Below, one piece after another: positions 23,380 to 33,183 of a stretch of DNA of 64,000 bases. The notes under the pieces were generated by a model. That model worked only from the letters and a program-made list of their open reading frames with translations. It was not told the origin of the DNA and did no database searches. The stretch is from Chamaelirium japonicum (lineage: Eukaryota > Streptophyta > Magnoliopsida > Liliales > Melanthiaceae). The stretch is taken from positions 23,425,347-23,489,346 of the forward strand of contig OX393549.1 in NCBI GenBank assembly GCA_947650365.1, in the 5' to 3' direction. Position 1 is the first letter of the stretch. The number at the start of each line of letters is the position of its first letter. The translations under genes and the position numbers were made by a program.

Positions 23380-23388
23380 ATGAAAATA

Positions 23389-23565
23389 GAGTTCCTATCT
23401 CCTAAGGTCAGTCTGTGTGGTTGGTAGGCCCGCCGGCTCGGAGCACATCACAGCCGCAGGCAGTCGGCATGAGTATGATTCACTTTGGGGTCACTTACCA
23501 TCGTACGGCTGTGACGCACGCTGGGTCCACCGACCGGGCCAACCAACTGGAGGAGATCTGAACTC
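23389..23565. mobile_element. Foldback MITE, Mutator-like (copy 2)
   Basis: Begins GAGTTCCTATCTCC and ends GGAGATCTGAACTC; the arms are complementary through GGTTGG / CCAACC and CACAGCCG / CGGCTGTG-like blocks. Flanks ATGAAAATA (23380-23388) and ATGATAATA (23566-23574) match at 8 of 9 bases, so the duplication is 9 bp as for Mutator-like elements. Same family as 3586-3731 and 26607-26747. Confidence 0.75.
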
Positions 23566-23574
23566 ATGATAATA

Positions 23575-24603
23575 AGGAAACTATTATGGGGTAATGTGTG
23601 AGAGGTCCTTGACAACAGATCCATCGCATGAATATGACATTAAATAGTTTCATTTAGTCTAAAGTCCTTATATTTCAAGTTAAACCCGAAACTACCCAAG
23701 TTTCTTCTCCCCCCTCTCCCGAGCAGCTCCGACGTCGACGTCGGCGAGCAGCACCGGCCCTAGCGATTGTGGGGGGGATTTTTCGTCGATTACACCCGAT
23801 CGTCAGATGGAGCAGCTCGCTTCCACCTCCTTCCCGCGGTAACTGCAAAAAGACCGAGGCTCACCTCCGAGCCAAGGCCCCTCCGACGCTCAAGTCAGGG
23901 AAGGGAGCAAATGCAAGCGTGGTCATGGGTTCGGGAGCGAGAGATTGCTTACTTGCCCATGAAGGGGCGGAGTTCTTTTATAGATCTTCTCATGCGTGTG
24001 TGTGAAACGCTCACATAATATCCTCCGAGAATCTCTGGATGGTTATGGCAGATCTCTTCCGATTAGACGTCTTTTACATCTTTCCTTCTATGCTCCCGTT
24101 GATCGTGGGCCTTTGATAAGTCATGGGTGACCCACAATGTGGACGGGCAAGATATTACATGCCTCCTCCAGCCTGGCGAATCTCCCAGTCGTTATAGGCG
24201 CCTAGCTGTTTCAGGCGCCCTCTGATCTTTCCTCGCCCAGGGGCAGCCCTCCGGCACCGATCAGGTCGGGACTCAAGTGGGTCCGGATTGTCGGGTTAGG
24301 TCCACTACCTGCCCGACCCTTTCCCTAACCTGGTTCCGGTCTTGAAGCTCAGGCTTCTCTGATCTCCTTCCCAGGCACAGTCTTTCGCAGAGGGTGCAGC
24401 TTGTGGACCAGGTTGGGCCGATCGGCCCCAGACCGACCGGTTCGGCTACCCAAACCAACATACCGGGTTGAGCCGGGTGACACGTGTCGCCATCTGATCG
24501 GTGCGGCGGAAAACCCCTTCTACAACGGCAACTGCAGCAGAAGCGGCGAGGGTGTCAGCAAGCAGACCCGGCGACATTCGGTGGTGGTTCGACGAGATCT
24601 CAG
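23575..24603. other. Intergenic DNA with GC-rich patches
   Basis: GC-rich sequence at 23710-24000 has two overlapping open frames of about 80 codons without a known domain. 24230-24480 is rich in GGGTCGG/CCGACC-type repeats like the nearby hAT MITEs. No gene is supported. Confidence 0.35.
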
Positions 24604-25062
24604 GTGTAGGGTTCATCCCATTGCTTGTAGATCTAATGGGTATGGTTAGGTTCGTTTCGACGGCGACGACGAGCGGCGGAGGCGGCGAGTAGCTCCAGCG
24701 GCGGCGGTGGTCACTGATTCGGTGGCATACCAAAGAAATTTTAAATGCTGTGGAGGACAGTTTCGTCCACAATATTTCAAAGTCCTTCAACTAAAAAGCA
24801 TTCCTTAACAGACTTTTCACCAACTCGCCCAAATATTATTGGGGGACTTAGTGAGCCATCCCTGACAAAGAGATCGGTTTAGTCGATCTAAGGACTTTGA
24901 AATGCTGTGGACAGAAATGCCCTCCATAACATTTCTAATTTTCTTTTGCCATGCCCCCGAACCTTTGAACCCCTCCCCCGCCGCCGCCGAACCTAACCGA
25001 ACCCCCCTCCCGCCCGGTCAGACCTAATATACAGGCCATGGGATGAACCCTATACCTAACAG
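24604..25062. mobile_element. Large foldback element
   Basis: Long imperfect inverted repeat. TGTAGGGTTCATCCCAT at 24604-24620 is mirrored by ATGGGATGAACCCTATA near 25038-25054, GGTTAGGTTCG by complementary CGAACCTAACC near 24990, and about 52 bp around AAATGCTGTGG at 24736-24788 by 24892-24944. The latter arms each contain a smaller palindrome around GGACTTTGAAAT. Ends and target duplication were not resolved. Confidence 0.55.
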
Positions 25063-25289
25063 AATTCCTGCCGCCACCGCCTTCACCTCCGTCGCTCACA
25101 AGCTCGTCGGGGTCGGGGTCGCCAGGAGTCGAGCTCGTCGGGGTCGAGGTCACCGATCGGGAGAGAGATGGGGAAGGGGGTTAGTTTCGGGTATATCATG
25201 AAGAGCAGGGACCTTAGGCAAAATAAAACTTTTGGAGGTCCTGTAGATGGGATGGATCTGATTTCAGGGACCTTAGGCACATTAGCCCA
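25063..25289. other. Intergenic, GC-rich
   Basis: GTCGGGGTCG/GAGCTCGTCGGGGTC direct repeats at about 25100-25155, then ordinary sequence. No gene recognised. Confidence 0.35.
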
Positions 25290-25297
25290 ATATTATT

Positions 25298-26354
25298 GGG
25301 AAATTTTATTCATACCCCAAAAATCTGTAATTAGCCCCCATTTTCCAACAAACTTGAACACACCCTTTTTTTATTTTTTTCATACCCCATTCCTATCCCA
25401 AAAATACCCTTTCCCCTTACAGCCCACCTTCAATACACCCCAGTTAAATAGCCTGCTCCAACTTGATTATACCCCAATCAAACACATACCCCCTTAAATA
25501 TACCCCAATTATATGCACTCTTGAATACACCCCACTTTTAAATAAACCCCATGCAGTTGGTTGGTACTTGAAGGCATAAGGGCGGGCCAACCCGAACCTG
25601 AACCCAACCCGAGTCCAACCTAGGGGTGGCAATGGGTCGTGTCATGTCGGGTTCGTGTCGTGTCCAAAACCCCTAGACACGAACCCGGCCCGTTTAAATA
25701 ATTGTGTCTAGATCCTAAACCCATATCCAACCCGCTAATAAACGGGTAGACCCGCTAAGACCCGTTTACCACCCGGGTCTATTCAGTTGACCCAATTCGA
25801 CCCAATCCGACTCGACCCGAAAGACCCGCTGGTATTATATATTATAGTATCAGATTGCGGGTAGACCCGACCCGACCCGACCCGACACGACCCGTTGAAT
25901 ACTAAACGGGTCTACCGTGTCCAGACCCTAAACTCGGACCCGACCCGTTTATTAAACGGGTCTATCATGTCGACCCGTTTACGACCTGAACCCGTTTAGC
26001 CCTGACCCAGACCCGCTAACTTTGTGTCGGGTCGTGTCGGGTCTGTCGTGTCGGGTCCGAAATTGCCAGCCCTAGTCCAACCCGAACCTAACCCAATATT
26101 TCTCCTCTACCATATTGAAGCCGGTCAAACCACCTTGCACAACCCGATCAACCCGGCCAACCTGACGGGTTGGGTTTGGGCTAAGAAAGTTCAAAGAGAC
26201 CTTGGGTTGGGGGTACAAAACACATTGAGTTAGAGCTTTGGGGTACAAAAGAAAAGGGCATTGGTGGTATTAAAGAGTTTTTGAGTAAGTTATTGAGAAA
26301 CGCTAGGGAGACGTGGGCTAATTACAGATTTTTGGGGTACGAATAAAATTTCCC
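25298..26354. mobile_element. MITE with ~40-bp terminal inverted repeats, host of a nested hAT MITE
   Basis: The left end GGGAAATTTTATTCATACCC continues CAAAAATCTGTAATTAGCCC; the right end is the complement with one change (TTCGTACCCC). Flanks ATATTATT (25290-25297) and ATATTATA (26355-26362) match at 7 of 8 bases. The interior is built of ATACCCC/TTGGGGTA runs. A second MITE (25621-26074) lies inside; removing it leaves a host of about 595 bp. Confidence 0.75.
25621..26074. mobile_element. hAT-type MITE, 454 bp, perfect 8-bp target duplication, nested
   Basis: GTCCAACC is repeated exactly at 25613-25620 and 26075-26082. The ends are TAGGGGTGGCAATGGG and the complement of TAGGGCTGGCAATTTCG. 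The body is almost entirely CGGGT/ACCCG runs, so inner palindromes are numerous. Non-coding. Confidence 0.88.
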
Positions 26355-26606
26355 ATATTATATTGTCCCGAGCTCTGTCCCAAATGATTGCTATGATTGT
26401 TAGGATCACAGCCGTCCGTTTCAAACCAGACTAAGGGACAGTGTGATTGTATGCCACATCATTCGGGTTGAGCTTTCGGACAAACGCTTCGGGTTGAATA
26501 CTCCTCTGAAAACAAATGCAAACTTTTCGGAAGAGGTCATCTTGGTGTCTTCGTGTGGGGCCCAAATCCAATCCTGTTGGACGATCGGCCGCCGGACCAT
26601 CTTGTT

Positions 26607-26747
26607 GAGTTCAAATCTTCTCCAGTCGGTCGGTGGCCCCGCTCACATCACAGCCGCACGATGGTAGGCGACCGGGACGAGAATCATCGTCCTCACGCTG
26701 AATGCCTGCGGCTGTCGCCTGTCGGGCCCACCGGCCGGTACCGACTA
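26607..26747. mobile_element. Mutator-like foldback MITE (copy 3), right end truncated
   Basis: The left end GAGTTCAAATCTTCTCCAGT matches the other two copies. The centre keeps CACATCACAGCCGCA and its partner TGCGGCTGTCG, and the right arm reads CCACCGGCCGGTACCGACTA before being replaced by GGGTCGGGTAAAACC-type DNA. No target duplication remains. Confidence 0.6.
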
Positions 26748-26944
26748 TCAACTTGGGTCGGGTAAAACCGAGAACCGACCAACCCGACCTAGATGGATCG
26801 GGTTGGTTGGGGTATTTTAACTAAACGGGTTGGTTCGATTCTAAGCTTTGTGGACCCGACTAAATATGGGTCGGTTCCGGGTTGGGGGTCGGGTAGACCC
26901 GACCTAACCCGAGAACCGAACTCATATATATTTGGCCACATATG

Positions 26945-28835
26945 TATGTCAGGACAAACACTTCGGGCTGAATATCACTTCTCTTTTTTTAAAAAACATA
27001 TGTTTGCCCCAATTGGATTAGTGGTTGCTACAGTTGGGACAGCACATGTTACTCTTCTGTCCTCCCTATTTTTTTATTTTGTGTGCTCAATTAATTCAAA
27101 TTTTCTTTACAATAGCACCCATTTATTCCTTGAGCATTGATATTGGTTACGTGGAATGCCTAGTACATACACATACATCTACGGTGATTTTTTTTTACAA
27201 AATCAAGAAAAAATAATAAATTTAAAATTAATTCAACTTTGAATGATGTTATTGTACTACAACTCGGATAGCGACAATAATCCATTCTAAGCCTCCTCGA
27301 AGATAAGAGGCGTCGGATATGACGAACCAAAAATCAGAGGCAGGAGCAGAACATGAATGTGATCAGGACTAGGGCTGCAACTTGGGCGGGTTGGGTCGAG
27401 TTGAGGGTCAACCCAAGCTCAACCCAAGTACTAAAACCCCCAACTCTAATCCAACCCAACCCAACTTCCAACCCGAGATGCCCAGTCCAAGACCAACCCA
27501 AGCAAAAATTTCTATGATCGGGTTGGGCTCGAATTAGCCCAAGTTGCTACGATGGGTCGGGATGTGCAGATTCGGGTATACTTATTGTTTAAAATTTTAA
27601 TCTTTAAAGATCGAAATCTAAGAAAAACTTATATTTGCTAACACCATCATACAACCTTTTTTTTTTACTTTTATATCCATGTAATTTACTAGATCATTAG
27701 ATAATGCATTTATATGATAAGCAAGAAGCAAGTAAATAATATGGGACTGTGTGAAACGGATGACTGTGACTGCGATCCCTCAACATATGTGTACTTGGGA
27801 TGGTTGTGAATGTTACCTATATATCACAGACTCATAGATATACATGAATACTCAGGTTTGGGTTGGGTCGGGTTGTCCGACCCCGAGCCCTACCCAAATT
27901 TAACTCGGGTTGTATTTTTTCAATCCTAACCCAACCCAATCTTCAAATACATCAATCCAAACCCAACCAAAATTTGGGTTGGGCTCGGGTTGGGTCGGGT
28001 CCAACCCGCCCAAGTTTCACCCCTAGTCAAGACAGTGTTGGGGGAGGCCTCCTTAGTGGATTTCCTCACGTGAGGGATGGCGGTGTGTGTTTGGTTCACA
28101 AAATTAGCTAGTAAATTAAATAGTACGTCATCCTACTCTGGTGGTGATAAATCCTGTACAAAAAATAGTCGTTGGAGAGAATTAGCCTGGCATCCTATTC
28201 CTCCCACTCTTGGGCATTGGATTTTCGGGTTTCCTACTCCCTCTCCAATTCTGCGAACCAAACAACCCATTAGCAGAGCAAGAAATGTATAAAGATCGGG
28301 GAAGTGGACGCTTGACTTCAACCGGGGAAGGTCAATTATTTGTTTATTTTCTATAGCCACCTCACCCATTCAAAGTTTTGGTTTCAATAGTCATAGAGGC
28401 TACGTAATTGCCTTTGGTAAATAGTTTCAAGTAGAATTAGTAAAATTTATTTTAGATTAATTTCAAAAAAAAAATATTTATTCTCATGTTTTTTTTTATG
28501 TGAATCATTTTTCATGTTGGGAGTGCATTAAAAACCGAGTGTGTTTCAATTATCATAGAAGCTATTCTGCCAACAGCTCTACCATGTTTTGGTTGCTAGC
28601 TTTACATGGCGCCCGACAGTTGGTGTTGAGTTCCATTCATCGGTCGGAGCTGGGTGCAATGGATGGACGTCATCATGCCACGTCAAGTTGGCAACCTAAG
28701 GCATTTTTCGTAGTGTCTTCCTTCCGCCCTCTTTCTGTCCCTGAGGCTAGCCAGTTAATTGGTACGTTGGTCATTTCATAAAATCAACTGTTATTTATTT
28801 CAAATGGACGTTGTGATCAGATGCCATGTCAATCG
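26945..28835. repeat. Tandem unit A of a three-fold promoter-proximal repeat
   Basis: Starts near CAGGACAAACACTTCGGGCT and ends after CAACTGTTATTTATTTC. Anchors shared with units B and C, in the same order, are GTTGCTACAGTTGGGAC, ACTTTGAATGATG, AAGATAAGAGGCGTCGG, GTGTTGGGGGAGG, GTTGGGAGTGCATTAAAAAC, TGGACGTCATCATGCCACGT and ACGTTGGTC...ATAAAATCAAC. It carries a private hAT MITE at 27370-28025; without it the unit is about 1.2 kb. No gene inside; the short ORFs are chance. Confidence 0.8.
27370..28025. mobile_element. hAT-type MITE, 656 bp, same family as 12777-13400
   Basis: Ends TAGGGCTGCAACTTGGGCGG and the complement of TAGGGGTGAAACTTGGGCGG. Flanking ATCAGGAC (27362-27369) and GTCAAGAC (28026-28033) match at 6 of 8 bases, a decayed target duplication. 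Units B and C have an uninterrupted ...GAC-GGTGTTGG join at the same place (about 29260 and 30795), which is the empty site. The interior matches the 12.8-kb copy. Confidence 0.85.
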
Positions 28836-30001
28836 GGCTGACCATTCAGGACAAATGCTTTGAGCTAAATAGCACTTCTCTCTTTTTTGAAAAAATATGT
28901 TCGATCCAATTTAATTATGGGTTGCTAAAGTTGGGATCGCACATGTTACTCTTCCGTCGTCCATATTCATTTATTTGTGTTTAAGTAATTCAATTTTTTT
29001 TACAATAGCACCCCTTCATCCCTTGGCATTGATATTGTTTACGTGGAATGCCTAGTACACACACATACATGTAAGATGATTTTTTTTAACAAAATAAAAT
29101 AATAATAATAAATTTAAAAATAATTCTACTTTGAATGATGTTTATTGTACTGTAGCTCCATCATCGACACTAATCCATTCTCTTCCTCCACGAAGGTAAG
29201 AGGCGTCGGGTTTGACAAACCAATAACTGGAGGCAGGGAGCATAACATGTATGCAGTGAGGACGGTGTTGGAGGGGAGGCCTCCTGAGTTGATTTCCTCA
29301 TGTGTGGGATGGCGGTGTATGTTAGGTTCGCAAAATTAGGTAGTAAATAGTACGTCATCCTATTATGACAATCATGTATAAAAAATAGCCGTTGGGGAGA
29401 ATTAGCCTTACATCCTATTCCTCCCACTCCCCTCGGGCATTGGATTTTTGGGCTTACTACTCCCCCTCCAATTTTGCGAACCAAACATCCCCTTAGCAGA
29501 TCAGGAAATGTATAAAGAAGTTAAGAGAAAGAGGATTCTTGGCTTCAATCGGGGAAGGTCAATTATTTGTTTATTTTCTATAGTCACACCACCCATTCGA
29601 CGTTTGGGCTTCAATAGTCATACAGACTAAGTAATTGTCTTTGGTTAATAGTTTCAAAGTAGAATTAGTAAAATTTATATTAAGATTTATTTCATGAGAA
29701 ATTCTATTTATTCTCATACTTTTTTTTTGGATGCGAAGCATTTTTCATGTTGGGAGTGCATTAAAAACCGAGTGTGCTTCGATTCTCATAGAAATGATTC
29801 TGCCAATAGTTTTGCCAACTTCACGTGGCACTCAATAGTTGGGACCGAGTGCCATTCATCGGTCGAGGCTAGGTGCAACGGATGAATGCCATCATACCAC
29901 GTCAAGTTGGCAACCTAAAGTTGACAAACTGGGTTGGCAGTATGGCATTTTCCGTAGTGTCTTCCTTCCCCCCTCCCTATGTCCCAGAGGCTAGCTAGCT
30001 G
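28836..30001. repeat. Tandem unit B of the promoter-proximal repeat
   Basis: Same anchor order as unit A, about 1.17 kb, without a MITE inside. It lacks the terminal ACGTTGGTC...ATCAAC segment and joins unit C at a (CT)n tract (30016-30061). It therefore preserves the empty sites of the MITEs in both A and C. Confidence 0.78.
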
Positions 30002-30013
30002 AATAGCACTTCT

Positions 30014-30015
<2 letters not shown>

Positions 30016-30061
<46 letters not shown>
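30016..30061. repeat. (CT)n microsatellite at the B/C unit junction
   Basis: An uninterrupted CT dinucleotide run of about 23 units. Units A and B have only a short CTTCTCT(T)n at the corresponding point, so the expansion is specific to unit C. Confidence 0.9.
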
Positions 30062-30065
<4 letters not shown>

Positions 30066-30107
30066 TATGTTTGCCCCAATTGGATTAGGGGTTGCTACAG
30101 TTGGGAC

Positions 30108-30448
30108 TAGGGGTACGTGGCAGTGGTGTGGTTTAAAACTGAAAACTGTGGTAGATCGCACCGCGTGGTGCAGTTTTGGTTTGCCAAAATGTAACATCGT
30201 CATGGTGTGGTGCAATTTTGGTTTTCGGTTTCGATGTAGCAGTGCAATTTTGGTTTTAACAAAAATCACATAAAACTGCACCGTTTATGCCATTAAAATG
30301 ATAAACCGTGGTGTACTGCACTACCCCGAATGGTGCGGTTTTGATTTTACATAATGCTATACCGTCGCGGTGCTGTGGTTTCGATGTGCTGGATTGGTGT
30401 TGCGGTGTGGTTTCAGTTTTGTCCAAAACCGCACCATTATCATCCCTA
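30108..30448. mobile_element. hAT-type MITE, 341 bp, perfect 8-bp duplication and empty site in the same window
   Basis: GTTGGGAC is repeated exactly at 30100-30107 and 30449-30456. The ends are TAGGGGTACGTGG and the complement of TAGGGATGATAATGG. The interior is rich in GTGGTGTGGTTT/AAACCGCACC motifs. Unit A (GTTGGGACAGCACATG, about 27035) and unit B (GTTGGGATCGCACATG) show the pre-insertion sequence. Confidence 0.9.
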
Positions 30449-31023
30449 GTTGGGACCGCACATGTTACTCTTCCATCCTCCCTATTCATTTATTTGTGTG
30501 CTTAAATTATTAAAATTTATCTAAATTTTCTTTACAATTGCTCCCCTTCATCCCTTGAGTCTTGAGCAATGATATTGTTTACGTTGAATGCCTAGTAGAT
30601 ACACATTTATGTACCATGATTTTTTTTTACAACGTAAAGTAAAAATAATAAATTAAAAATTAATTCTACTTTGAATGATATTTATTGTACTGCAGCTCTG
30701 ACAGTGACACTGATGTATCCTCTGCCTTCTCGAAGATAAGAGGCTGTGTTTGACGAACCAAAAATTGGAGGCAGGAGTATAATGGAAATGTGGTGACGAC
30801 GGTGTTGGGGGGGAGGTCACATGAGTGAATTTCCTCATGTGAGGGATCGATGGTAGTGTGTGTTTGGTTTGCAAAATTATCTAGTAAATACCACATCATC
30901 CTATTCCGATATGATGACAAATCCTGTACAAAAAGCGACCGTTGGGTGAATGGAATTAAGTTGTCATCCTATTCCTCTCACTTACCTTGGGCATTGGATT
31001 CCTCGGCTTGCGACTCCCCCTCC

Positions 31024-31215
31024 CAGGGACGAAACTATGTATGGGCCAAGGGGGGCCATGGCCCCCCATCAATTATTTTTTTTTTAAATTTTATATAGTA
31101 AAAGTCATGAATCTTAGCTAGTATATAAATTTTTTTTTGGGTTCATATTTTGGCCCTCCAGATGAAATTATTATACTTAGGCGCCTCCCAATATAAAATC
31201 CTGGTTCCGTCCCTG
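31024..31215. mobile_element. Small CAGGGACG-type MITE
   Basis: Ends CAGGGACGAAACTATG and the complement of CAGGGACGGAACCAGG. It contains GGGGGGCCATGGCCCCCC as a perfect palindrome (31050-31067). Flanks (TCCCCCTCC and TGTCCCTCC) match at 7 of 9. Units A and B read CTCC-AATTCTGCG or CTCC-AATTTTGCG at this place, confirming an insertion. hAT-like by its CAGGG ends. Confidence 0.78.
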
Positions 31216-31792
31216 TGTCCCTCCAATTCTGCAAACCGAACATCCCCCTGATAGAGCAGGAATGTATAGAGAGGAAGAGGAAAAGGAAGATGCCGTTTGG
31301 CTAGCTTCATCCAGAAAAGATCAATTATTTGTTTATTTCCTATAGCCACACAGCCCATCTGAAGTTCAATTTTCAATAGTCATAGAGAATTAAGTATCGC
31401 TCTTTGGTAAATAATTTCAAAGTAGAATTAGCAAATTTTATTTTTAGATTAATTTCACAAAAAATCATATTCATTCGTATGATTTTATTTTTTTTTATCT
31501 AAATATTTTTTCATTTTGGGAGTGCTATTCTGCCAACAGCTCTGTCAACTTTTGGTTTCAAACTTCACGTGGCACCAGACAGTTGGGGTCGAGCGCCATT
31601 CACCGGTCGGGACTGGGTGCAACGGATGGACGTCATCGTGCCATGTCAAGTTGGCGATCTAGAGTTGGCATATTTTCGGGTTGGCAGTATGGCATTTTCC
31701 ATTGCATTTTCCTTGCCCCCTCTCCCTCTCCCAGAGACTTGCCAGTCAGTCGGAACGTTGGTCTCCTCATAAATCAACCGTTATTTATTGCC

Positions 31793-31800
31793 AAGATCTT
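31793..31800. promoter_or_regulatory. Candidate type-B response-regulator binding site AAGATCTT
   Basis: The palindrome AAGATCTT fits the extended type-B ARR consensus AAGAT(C/T)TT and lies about 500 bp before the start codon of the type-A response regulator. Type-A genes are direct cytokinin-induced targets of type-B regulators. A further AGATCT occurs at 31902-31907. Function is inferred from sequence and context only. Confidence 0.4.
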
Positions 31801-31834
31801 GTGGCCGGTGTGAGATACGAGAGAAAGCGAAAGG

Positions 31835-31840
<6 letters not shown>

Positions 31841-31894
<54 letters not shown>
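31841..31894. repeat. (AG)n microsatellite in the response-regulator upstream region
   Basis: A perfect AG run of 27 units about 400 bp upstream of the start codon. GA-rich tracts in plant promoters can bind BBR/BPC proteins; nothing here tests that. Confidence 0.95.
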
Positions 31895-31899
<5 letters not shown>

Positions 31900-32183
31900 T
31901 GAGATCTCTTGAGTGTATCATTGGGAGAAAATCGGATAGGGATCGGTATTGATATCCTGGGTCGATTCGGAGCTCGAATCGGGAGAGAATCCGGCGGCGG
32001 ACCCATTAAAAGGCGGTGGCGGCACCGTGCGCCCACTGAATCCGAATCAACGGTCAGATATCCCACTCCACACTGCCCCCCCTCACCCCCTCTCCTCGGT
32101 TCTCGGACTCCATCGGATCCCTCGGAGCAGGGCTGTGATTCTCTCATATCTCTCCTCGCCACCTTTCTCCTCCCCCCATCCCC

Positions 32184-32190
32184 TATATAA
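32184..32190 (+). promoter_or_regulatory. TATA box of the type-A response regulator
   Basis: CCCTATATAAGCC places TATATAA at 32184-32190, 106 bp before the ATG. A start site near 32215-32225 would give a short leader composed mostly of the (GA)n tract. Confidence 0.65.
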
Positions 32191-32237
32191 GCCAGGGGAG
32201 ACACGGCTGCTCCGTCTTCAGCCTCTTCTGCATAGAC

Positions 32238-32241
<4 letters not shown>

Positions 32242-32294
<53 letters not shown>
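32242..32294. repeat. (GA)n tract filling the 5' UTR
   Basis: About 26 GA units run to the second base before the ATG (GAGAAATG). The tract is complementary to the (TC)n run in intron 1, so the two can pair in the pre-mRNA across exon 1. Confidence 0.95.
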
Positions 32295-32295
<1 letters not shown>

Positions 32296-32297
<2 letters not shown>

Positions 32298-32423
32298 GTC
32301 GTCGGGAAGAGGGAGTAGCTCCGCCGGCGGAGCAGGGCAGCCAGAGCCCCACGTCCTGGCGGTGGACGACAGCTCCATTGACCGCGCCGTCATCGCGGGT
32401 ATCCTCCGCAGCTCGAAATTACG

Positions 32424-32517
<94 letters not shown>

Positions 32518-33183
32518 GTCTCTCTCTTTCGCTCAGAATAATTAAAAGAAATTACCTCTCATGGTAAGAACCGTGTTTATCATTTTCGGCAGTGACGACT
32601 GTGGACAGTGGGAAGAGAGCACTGGAGCTGCTGGGCTTGGTAAATTTTTTTTTTTTTTTACTTTCTTTGTGTGTGCGGTGTGTGATTTAGTGGGTGAGAA
32701 ACACGGTGATCTTGAAAAAAAAAAATGTTTAATTTCTTCGCAGGATCCGGACGTGAGCATGATCATCACCGACTACTGGATGCCGGAGATGACCGGGTTC
32801 GACCTCCTCAAGATAATCAAGGTAAAAAAAAAAAAAAATTCGGTAATTATACATAATAGGGCTTACTCTTCATGATATTTACCTGGCCTGCCATTCCATG
32901 CATGCTCGTCCCCCCACCACCACACCAGGAGTCGTCCCGGCTGAGGGAGATCCCCGTGGTCATCATGTCGTCCGAGAACGTCCCCAACAGGATCACCAGG
33001 TTGGTTTGTCTCTTATCGGTATTAATCAGAAGCTGCAAGGGCATAGTTGTCAATTTACTCATCACGTCTTGACTGGTTCGAACTCCAATGATTAGATGCA
33101 TGGAGGAGGGGGCGGAGGATTTCCTGCTGAAGCCCGTCCGGCCGTCGGATGTGTCCCGGCTGTGCAGCCGCGTGCTGCGTTGA
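32296..33183 (+). CDS. Type-A cytokinin response regulator (single receiver domain)
   Basis: Exons: 32296-32425, 32593-32639, 32744-32821, 32929-32999, 33096-33183; all introns are GT-AG and the phases join to a 137-aa protein. It is a receiver domain with almost no extension: acidic pair D24-D25 in [18 protein letters not shown], phospho-acceptor D69 in [21 protein letters not shown]99 in [13 protein letters not shown], and K121 in [20 protein letters not shown]. The five-exon structure and short tail are those of plant type-A regulators, which accept phosphate from histidine phosphotransfer proteins and damp cytokinin signalling in nucleus and cytosol. The 5' UTR is a (GA)n tract and intron 1 starts with a (TC)n tract. 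A TATA box and a candidate type-B site lie upstream. All key residues are present, so it should be functional. Which paralogue it is cannot be said. Confidence 0.95.
32427..32528. repeat. (TC)n tract at the start of intron 1
   Basis: The splice donor GTCTCTCTC runs directly into about 100 bp of TC with a few TG interruptions. It occupies most of the 167-bp intron and, in the mRNA sense, is complementary to the 5' UTR (GA)n tract. Confidence 0.95.

Larger units (their letters stand above)
30002..31790. repeat. Tandem unit C, adjoining the response-regulator promoter
   Basis: Same anchor order as A and B. It contains two private insertions, 30108-30448 and 31024-31215. Its end (ACGTTGGTCTCCTCATAAATC onward) lies about 500 bp before the response-regulator start codon and then diverges from unit A. 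The duplication therefore covers distal promoter sequence of that gene but not its core promoter. Confidence 0.78.

Noticed and set aside
31785-32545. ORFs rich in RERERE or SLSLSL on both strands around the response regulator
   Set aside because: Read-through of GA/TC microsatellites; they overlap the real exons in other frames.
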